A stretch of DNA of 64,000 nucleotides from contig CALXRC010000001.1 of the NCBI GenBank assembly GCA_944390865.1, positions 1-64,000 on the forward strand, given 5' to 3'. The stretch comes from an uncultured Spirochaetales bacterium (lineage in GTDB: Bacteria; Spirochaetota; Spirochaetia; Sphaerochaetales; Sphaerochaetaceae). Each line of letters begins with the position of its first letter. Position 1 is the first letter of the stretch. A program made the translations under genes and the position numbers. The notes beneath the pieces were generated by a model. That model had not been told where the DNA came from, searched no databases, and was given only the letters and a program-made list of their open reading frames with translations. Shown piece after piece: positions 59,497 to 64,000 of this stretch.

Positions 59497-60432
59497 ATGA
59501 AGAAAAGTCCAATTGAAAACGGTCAGTTAGCTGAATACCTGAAGAAAATGGAAGATGACAGCAAGGCTGTATACCTGCTCAGCGGAGGGCAGGCCCGCCT
59601 GACTGTCGTCAGCTCAACACATATTGTCAACCAGATGAAGGCCAACCACAGACTCGGCCTGCTGGAGACATACATACTCGGACAGGCCTATACGGCAGGC
59701 CTGCTGCTTACCTCTACAATCAAGGGCAATGACAGAGTCATCCTGACTATCGAGTGCGGAGGACCTGTGAAAGGCCTGAGCGTTGAAGCCTGGGCCTGCG
59801 GTGCAGTGCGCGGCTATCTGCTGCAGAACCCAATCCCGCTCACAGAAGAGCTGAAGAGTCTGGACACATCCATGCTTTTCGGCCCAGGATTCATTACGGT
59901 CAGCAGGCTGCTTGAAGGAAGCAAGGAACCTGTGAGCGGCACCGTGATGATGCAGTATGGGAACATTGCAAAGGATCTTGCCGTCTATTTTGATGAGAGC
60001 GAGCAGACGCCCACCCTGTTCTACATTTCCCTCCAGTTTGATTCGAAAGCTGAAGTGACCGGTGCAGGAGGCCTTTTCATTCAGGCAATGCCGGGCTGCA
60101 GCGATGAGACTCTGGCCAGTCTGAGCAGCAAGGCCTCAGCTTTGTCGAATCTTGGCAGGGCTGTCAGCGAAGGAAAGACAGTGAGCGACTACATCGAGGC
60201 TGAATTCGCAGCCTTTTCTCCTGAAAAGCTTTCCGAAAGCTTCGTAGCCTTTTCCTGCCCGTGCACGAGAGAGCATTTCCAGTCATACCTTTCAAAACTG
60301 CCACAGAAAGAAAAAGATGAGATTCTTGCCGGCACCTTCCCGCTTGAACTCGAATGCTTTAACTGTGGAACTGTATATTCATTTACAAAAAGCGAAGTGG
60401 AAGCGCTTTTTGAGAAGGAGAAAGACCGATGA
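59497..60432 (+). CDS. hslO: redox-regulated chaperone Hsp33
   Basis: Zinc-dependent redox-switch chaperone that holds unfolding proteins during oxidative stress. The 311-residue protein has the conserved N-terminal fold (GQAYTAGLLLTSTIKG, GGPVKGLSVEA) and the C-terminal zinc centre formed by SCPC and CFNCG (C-x-C and C-x2-C). It overlaps the rlmKL gene by four bases (ATGA). No Shine-Dalgarno sequence is visible before the ATG. Confidence 0.93.
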   Translation: MKKSPIENGQLAEYLKKMEDDSKAVYLLSGGQARLTVVSSTHIVNQMKANHRLGLLETYILGQAYTAGLLLTSTIKGNDRVILTIECGGPVKGLSVEAWACGAVRGYLLQNPIPLTEELKSLDTSMLFGPGFITVSRLLEGSKEPVSGTVMMQYGNIAKDLAVYFDESEQTPTLFYISLQFDSKAEVTGAGGLFIQAMPGCSDETLASLSSKASALSNLGRAVSEGKTVSDYIEAEFAAFSPEKLSESFVAFSCPCTREHFQSYLSKLPQKEKDEILAGTFPLELECFNCGTVYSFTKSEVEALFEKEKDR

Positions 60433-62648
60433 TCTATTTCGTCCAGGTTGCTGCCAACCAGAATGATCTGGTGGCCAGAGAAGCCGAAAAGGCAGGTGCG
60501 TCACAGGTAAAGGCCGTGTCCTCCGGAGTGCAGTTTTCCGGAGACCTTGAAGTGGGATACCGCTTTACAATGACAACAAGAGTGGCGAGCCGTGTTCTGC
60601 TTGCCCTCTTCTATGATGACAGCATAGATGATGCGGATGAGTTCTATGCACAGTGCACGGCTCTCAACTGGGAAGATTTTCTTTCCCCTGAGCAGAGTTT
60701 TCAGGTCACTGTCACCGCAAAAGCCTGCAACTGGCTGAAAAACAGCCATTTCGCGGCACTCAGGCTCAAGGATGCGATTGTAGACAGGATCAAGGAGAAG
60801 ACAGGAGGACAGCGTCCTGATGTCGACACAGAGAATCCTGACTTCACATTTCATGTTCACATCAAGGGCACAAGAGTAATCATTTACATCGACTTTTCCG
60901 GAGAGGGCCTTTACAAGAGAGGCTACCGCTCTGCAGATCCTGAGGCCGTGCTGAAAGAGCATCTGGCCTCTGCCGTGATTTACAGAAGCGAGTGGTACAA
61001 GAGCGTGCTTGACGGCCAGATTCTGCCCCTGATGGATCCTTTCTGCGGAATCGGAACAATCCCGATTGAGGCAGCACAGATCGCAGCACAGATCGCACCC
61101 GGGCTGACAAGGAAGACCCCATACGCATTTGAGAAGCACAAGACCTTCGATCCTGATCTGTACAACAAAGTCCTGGATGAGCTGTCGGATGAGGCTGAAA
61201 AGGCACGCGGCAGGGATATCAGGATTTATGCAGGCGACATCAGCAGGATGAACATAGAGCTTGCAAAAGCAGCCGCGCTGAAGGCAGGCGTCGCTGATTA
61301 CATCACGTTCACAGTGAAGGATTTCACAAAGTACACGGAAGCTGACGTGCCGGCAGAAAAAGGCTGCATCATCACTGACCCTCCTTACGGCGTGAGAATG
61401 GCTGATGTTGATGTGAAGACACTGTACAGCAGGATTGGCACTCAGCTGCAGAATCTTTTCAAGGGCTGGAGGGCATCCATACTGTGCGCAGACAGCCAGC
61501 TGCTGTCCAATATAGACATGAAGCCTGACAGGACAAACACTGTATTCAACGGAGGGCTGCTGTGCCAGCTGGCTCATTACAAGGTCTTCACCGATGAGGA
61601 GAAGCAGGCAATCATAGAAAAGGCAAAGCAGAGAAAGCAGGAGCGGCTTTCTGCCCCGCTCTCTCCCGGAGCCCAGATGGCTTACAACAGGCTTGTGAAG
61701 AATCTTGCGGCAATCAGGCCCGTGATGGAAAAGGAAGGCGTCACCTGCTACCGCATTTATGATGCGGACATGCCGGAATACAGTGCTGCAATTGACATGT
61801 ATGAAGGCAGATACATCAATCTGGCTGAATATGCGCCTCCGGCAACCATTGATCCGGAAGACGCGGAGCGCCGCCTGGAAGAGCTTGTGCTTGCCACTGA
61901 AAGGGCTACAGGCATTGATTATGAGAATATCTTTGTAAAGCAGAGAAAGGAGCAGAAAGGCAAGAACCAGTACAAAAAGCTGGGAAATGTCGACAAGTTC
62001 TATATCGGACATGAAAACGGAGTGGCCTTCCTGCTGAACTTCACAGATTATCTGGATACCGGAATCTTTCTTGACCACAGGCCGATCAGGAAATACATTC
62101 AGGAGCACGCAGAGGGAAAGAGATTCCTCAACCTCTTCTGCTATACGGCAACAGCAAGCCTCAATGCAGTAAAGGGCGGTGCTGTCAGCACGACAAGCGT
62201 GGATGCAAGCTCAACCTATCTGGACTGGGCTGTCGAGAACTTCAAGCTCAACGGCTACTCGTCGGATATCGGCAACTTCTTCTACCGCAGCGACGCTGTC
62301 CAGTTCCTCTGGGACACATTCGAGCGCTATGATCTCATCTTCTGCGATCCGCCTACATTCTCAAACAGCAAAAGCCGCGGAAACTTTGATGTCCAGCGCG
62401 ATCATTCAAGGCTCATTGATGCAGCCATGATGCACCTGGAAAAAGACGGTCTCATGATTTTCAGCTGCAACTACAGACGCTTCAGGCTGGATGACTATGT
62501 GACTGAAAAGTACGCAGTAGAGGATATCACGCAGCAGACAATCGGAGCAGATTTCGAACGTGATGAGAAGATTCACAAGTGCTATCTGATCAGACATAAG
62601 TTCAGGATCGCGAAAGAGACCAGGAAAGTCATAAAGGTGAAAAAGTGA
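60429..62648 (+). CDS. rlmKL: bifunctional 23S rRNA guanine-N2/N7 methyltransferase RlmKL
   Basis: A 739-residue protein joining two methyltransferases that modify 23S rRNA (m2G2445 by RlmL, m7G2069 by RlmK in Escherichia coli numbering). After an N-terminal THUMP domain, the first catalytic part has MDPFCGIGTIPIEAA and TDPPYGVRM. The second has FLNLFCYTATASLNAVKGG and FCDPPTFSNSK. Both SAM sites look intact. It overlaps hslO by four bases and the next gene by one. Confidence 0.93.
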   Translation: MIYFVQVAANQNDLVAREAEKAGASQVKAVSSGVQFSGDLEVGYRFTMTTRVASRVLLALFYDDSIDDADEFYAQCTALNWEDFLSPEQSFQVTVTAKACNWLKNSHFAALRLKDAIVDRIKEKTGGQRPDVDTENPDFTFHVHIKGTRVIIYIDFSGEGLYKRGYRSADPEAVLKEHLASAVIYRSEWYKSVLDGQILPLMDPFCGIGTIPIEAAQIAAQIAPGLTRKTPYAFEKHKTFDPDLYNKVLDELSDEAEKARGRDIRIYAGDISRMNIELAKAAALKAGVADYITFTVKDFTKYTEADVPAEKGCIITDPPYGVRMADVDVKTLYSRIGTQLQNLFKGWRASILCADSQLLSNIDMKPDRTNTVFNGGLLCQLAHYKVFTDEEKQAIIEKAKQRKQERLSAPLSPGAQMAYNRLVKNLAAIRPVMEKEGVTCYRIYDADMPEYSAAIDMYEGRYINLAEYAPPATIDPEDAERRLEELVLATERATGIDYENIFVKQRKEQKGKNQYKKLGNVDKFYIGHENGVAFLLNFTDYLDTGIFLDHRPIRKYIQEHAEGKRFLNLFCYTATASLNAVKGGAVSTTSVDASSTYLDWAVENFKLNGYSSDIGNFFYRSDAVQFLWDTFERYDLIFCDPPTFSNSKSRGNFDVQRDHSRLIDAAMMHLEKDGLMIFSCNYRRFRLDDYVTEKYAVEDITQQTIGADFERDEKIHKCYLIRHKFRIAKETRKVIKVKK

Positions 62649-63844
62649 TGAAACTCAAGCTGCTTGCAGTGTCTTTCCTCCTCACTCTGGCCCTTCCGCT
62701 GGCGGCGGCGACATCCTACTCGCTCATTGCGGGCATGGGGCACATGTCAAACTTTGCCTTCGGAAACATCACCTCCTTCCCTGCCTCGGCTGAAATCGAG
62801 CAGGGAGTCAATGATCTGGGCTGGTTTGATGATGTGGACAGCTCGCTTGTCATGGATATGAGCTTCGGGCTCACGCAGCGCCGTCTGGTTCAGGATCCGC
62901 TGACAGGCCATTACCTTGATTCAGCGCAGCTGGGAAACGGGCAGTTCAACTACTCCACTTTCTATTCACAGATCAGCTACTCTTTCCGCAACTCCCTGTT
63001 TGACAACATCAGGACGGAAGGCAAGTATCTAACGCTTGATGCGGCCCTCAATATCCGCTTTGAGCAGGCCTTCGACTCCTTTGACAACATCAGGACAGGA
63101 CGAAGCTTTCTTGACACCTATCTTGAGCAGCTGAATCAGGGCGATACGACATACTGGAATGCGGACCAGCATTTCATAGCGGCGCCTGACATTGAGGGAG
63201 AGGCCTACATGCTTGCAAACTCCCTCTCCCTCAGCGCATCCTGGGATGACATGTACAGGGAAGAGAACAAGATCTACCGCGAAGGCCTGACTGCTTCCGG
63301 AAAGCTGACGCTTGCCCCATGGTTCATGGCAAACAGGATGCCGAAGTTCTTTGACACGAAGGTTGACTACTATTCACTCTCTGCTGACGTGACATACGCA
63401 AAGGTCCTGTACAGCAGGGAAGACTGGAAGAGATGGAACAGGCTGTCCATTGTCATTGAGAACAGGACCTTTGCCCAGATACTGTTCGGACAGGATGTGC
63501 CGAAGTTCGCTGATACAATCTCATACCCGGGCATTGGATACACAAACCTGCCGATTGTCATCCAGAACCAGCTTAAACTTTATGTCTACGGCCCGAACTT
63601 CCTGTCAGACAATACGATTCCATACGGCTACATCTTTGTAGACACAGGTCTTGCTGCAGGTGTGCCAAACAACAGCAGCGGCGCTGACTGGGAGAATTTT
63701 GTCTATATTGAGACAGGCATCAACCTGCACTTTGAGCTTCTGGGCTCCCTCCATCTTACAGCAGAAGTCAGCTATGTCTTCAGCAACATTCCGAATTATG
63801 GAAACTTCCTGGACTGGAGAGTCGGTGCTTATTTCTCTTTCTAG
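62648..63844 (+). CDS. putative outer-membrane beta-barrel protein
   Basis: A 398-residue secreted protein with signal peptide (MKLKLLAVSFLLTLALPLAAA). It alternates aromatic-rich short strands (SLSLSASWDDMY, LYVYGPNFL), and the last residues read VGAYFSF with the terminal Phe common to outer-membrane barrels. No lipobox. I recognise no named family. ATG 62648 (TGATG overlap with rlmKL) is preferred over a GTG at 62645. AAGGTG lies nearby. A porin-like or structural role is a guess. Confidence 0.6.
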   Translation: MKLKLLAVSFLLTLALPLAAATSYSLIAGMGHMSNFAFGNITSFPASAEIEQGVNDLGWFDDVDSSLVMDMSFGLTQRRLVQDPLTGHYLDSAQLGNGQFNYSTFYSQISYSFRNSLFDNIRTEGKYLTLDAALNIRFEQAFDSFDNIRTGRSFLDTYLEQLNQGDTTYWNADQHFIAAPDIEGEAYMLANSLSLSASWDDMYREENKIYREGLTASGKLTLAPWFMANRMPKFFDTKVDYYSLSADVTYAKVLYSREDWKRWNRLSIVIENRTFAQILFGQDVPKFADTISYPGIGYTNLPIVIQNQLKLYVYGPNFLSDNTIPYGYIFVDTGLAAGVPNNSSGADWENFVYIETGINLHFELLGSLHLTAEVSYVFSNIPNYGNFLDWRVGAYFSF

Positions 63845-63886
63845 CCGCATCAGGCAGAAGAAGCTGAAAATTGGCTGATTATCATC

Positions 63887-63926
63887 TTGACAAGGACTGC
63901 TCTGATTTAAGAAAATGGTCAGAGCA
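63887..63926 (+). promoter_or_regulatory. tRNA-Pro upstream region with consensus -35 and inverted repeat
   Basis: TTGACA (63887-63892) lies 38 bases before the tRNA, with a weak -10 (TAAGAA, 15 bases on). TGCTCTGA and TCAGAGCA (63898-63905, 63919-63926) form a perfect 8-bp inverted repeat across the putative -10 region. Confidence 0.4.
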
Positions 63927-63930
63927 TCAA

Positions 63931-64000
63931 CGGGCAGTAGCGCAGGGGCTAGCGCGCTTGGTTCGGGACCAAGAAGTCGGGGGTTCAAATCCCCCTTGCC
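63931..64000 (+). tRNA. tRNA-Pro (CGG), 3' end cut by the window
   Basis: Cloverleaf with 5' acceptor strand CGGGCAG, anticodon arm CTTGG-TTCGGGA-CCAAG (anticodon CGG) and T-arm GGGGG-TTCAAAT-CCCCC. The 3' acceptor strand begins TTGCC and lacks its last bases because the window ends. Confidence 0.93.

Noticed and set aside
60501-62108. 535-codon open frame on the minus strand opposite rlmKL
   Set aside because: It is wholly antisense to a clear two-domain methyltransferase with intact motifs, has a Cys/His-rich improbable composition and no ribosome-binding site. It is a codon-bias shadow.

Overview
The window most likely comes from a member of the Spirochaetia, probably a gut- or rumen-type Treponema/Sphaerochaeta relative of intermediate GC. 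The evidence is an archaeal-type PheS/PheT pair (the form spirochaetes carry), a circularly permuted MglB like that described for Treponema pallidum Tp0684, several signal-peptide beta-barrel proteins, and binding proteins that mature at an 'xFA|GG' signal site. Sugar genes for L-rhamnose, sialic acid and galactose/glucose suggest a host-associated glycan scavenger. This is inference from gene content; no 16S gene is present.

Layout. 0-11.7 kb: PAP2 phosphatase, DEDDh exonuclease, ManA, an outer-membrane protein/lipoprotein/NifX-like group, a small XRE regulator behind tRNA-Gly(CCC), and pheS-pheT with two small downstream genes, a GNAT and an esterase. 12.0-24.6 kb: initiator tRNA-fMet, then a tightly overlapping purine operon purE-C-F-M-N-O-H'-D-L ending in LUD-domain and AlkD-like genes. 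24.7-26.0 kb: a lone trpB. 26.1-30.9 kb: L-rhamnose genes rhaM, an AraC regulator, rhaB, rhaA, rhaD. 30.9-31.6 kb: MgtC-like protein. 31.8-39.7 kb (minus): a sialic-acid-type cluster (N-acylglucosamine 2-epimerase, YhcH, NanA, Gfo/Idh/MocA oxidoreductase, CUT1 ABC transporter, AraC regulator). It is followed upstream by an MFS transporter, a fused E1 alpha-beta dehydrogenase and a flavin reductase. 43.6-47.5 kb: hpt, a second phosphoribosyltransferase, purA, purB. 47.5-54.7 kb: membrane and housekeeping genes, a Fic protein, a decayed IS200/IS605 element, a fibronectin-III/beta-barrel protein, LOG and YitT proteins. 54.9-59.4 kb: mglBAC, whose permease has a long coiled-coil N-terminal extension. 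59.5-64.0 kb: Hsp33, RlmKL, an outer-membrane protein and tRNA-Pro(CGG), which runs off the end.

How the genes work together. The window encodes almost the whole path from PRPP to IMP and on to AMP, plus two purine-salvage transferases. PurK is not present. The usual bifunctional PurH is split into an AICAR-transformylase-only protein and an archaeal-type PurO cyclohydrolase. Sialic acid appears to be degraded by the lyase plus RenBP-type epimerase route, without a visible NanK or NanE. The Gfo/Idh/MocA enzyme suggests 2,7-anhydro-sialic acid as a possible substrate.

Coding density is high, with many 1-26 base overlaps and several convergent genes overlapping at their 3' ends. The only gene-free stretch above 300 bases is 51367-51958, which holds the insertion-sequence relic and a terminator. 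No CRISPR array, rRNA or replication origin was seen.
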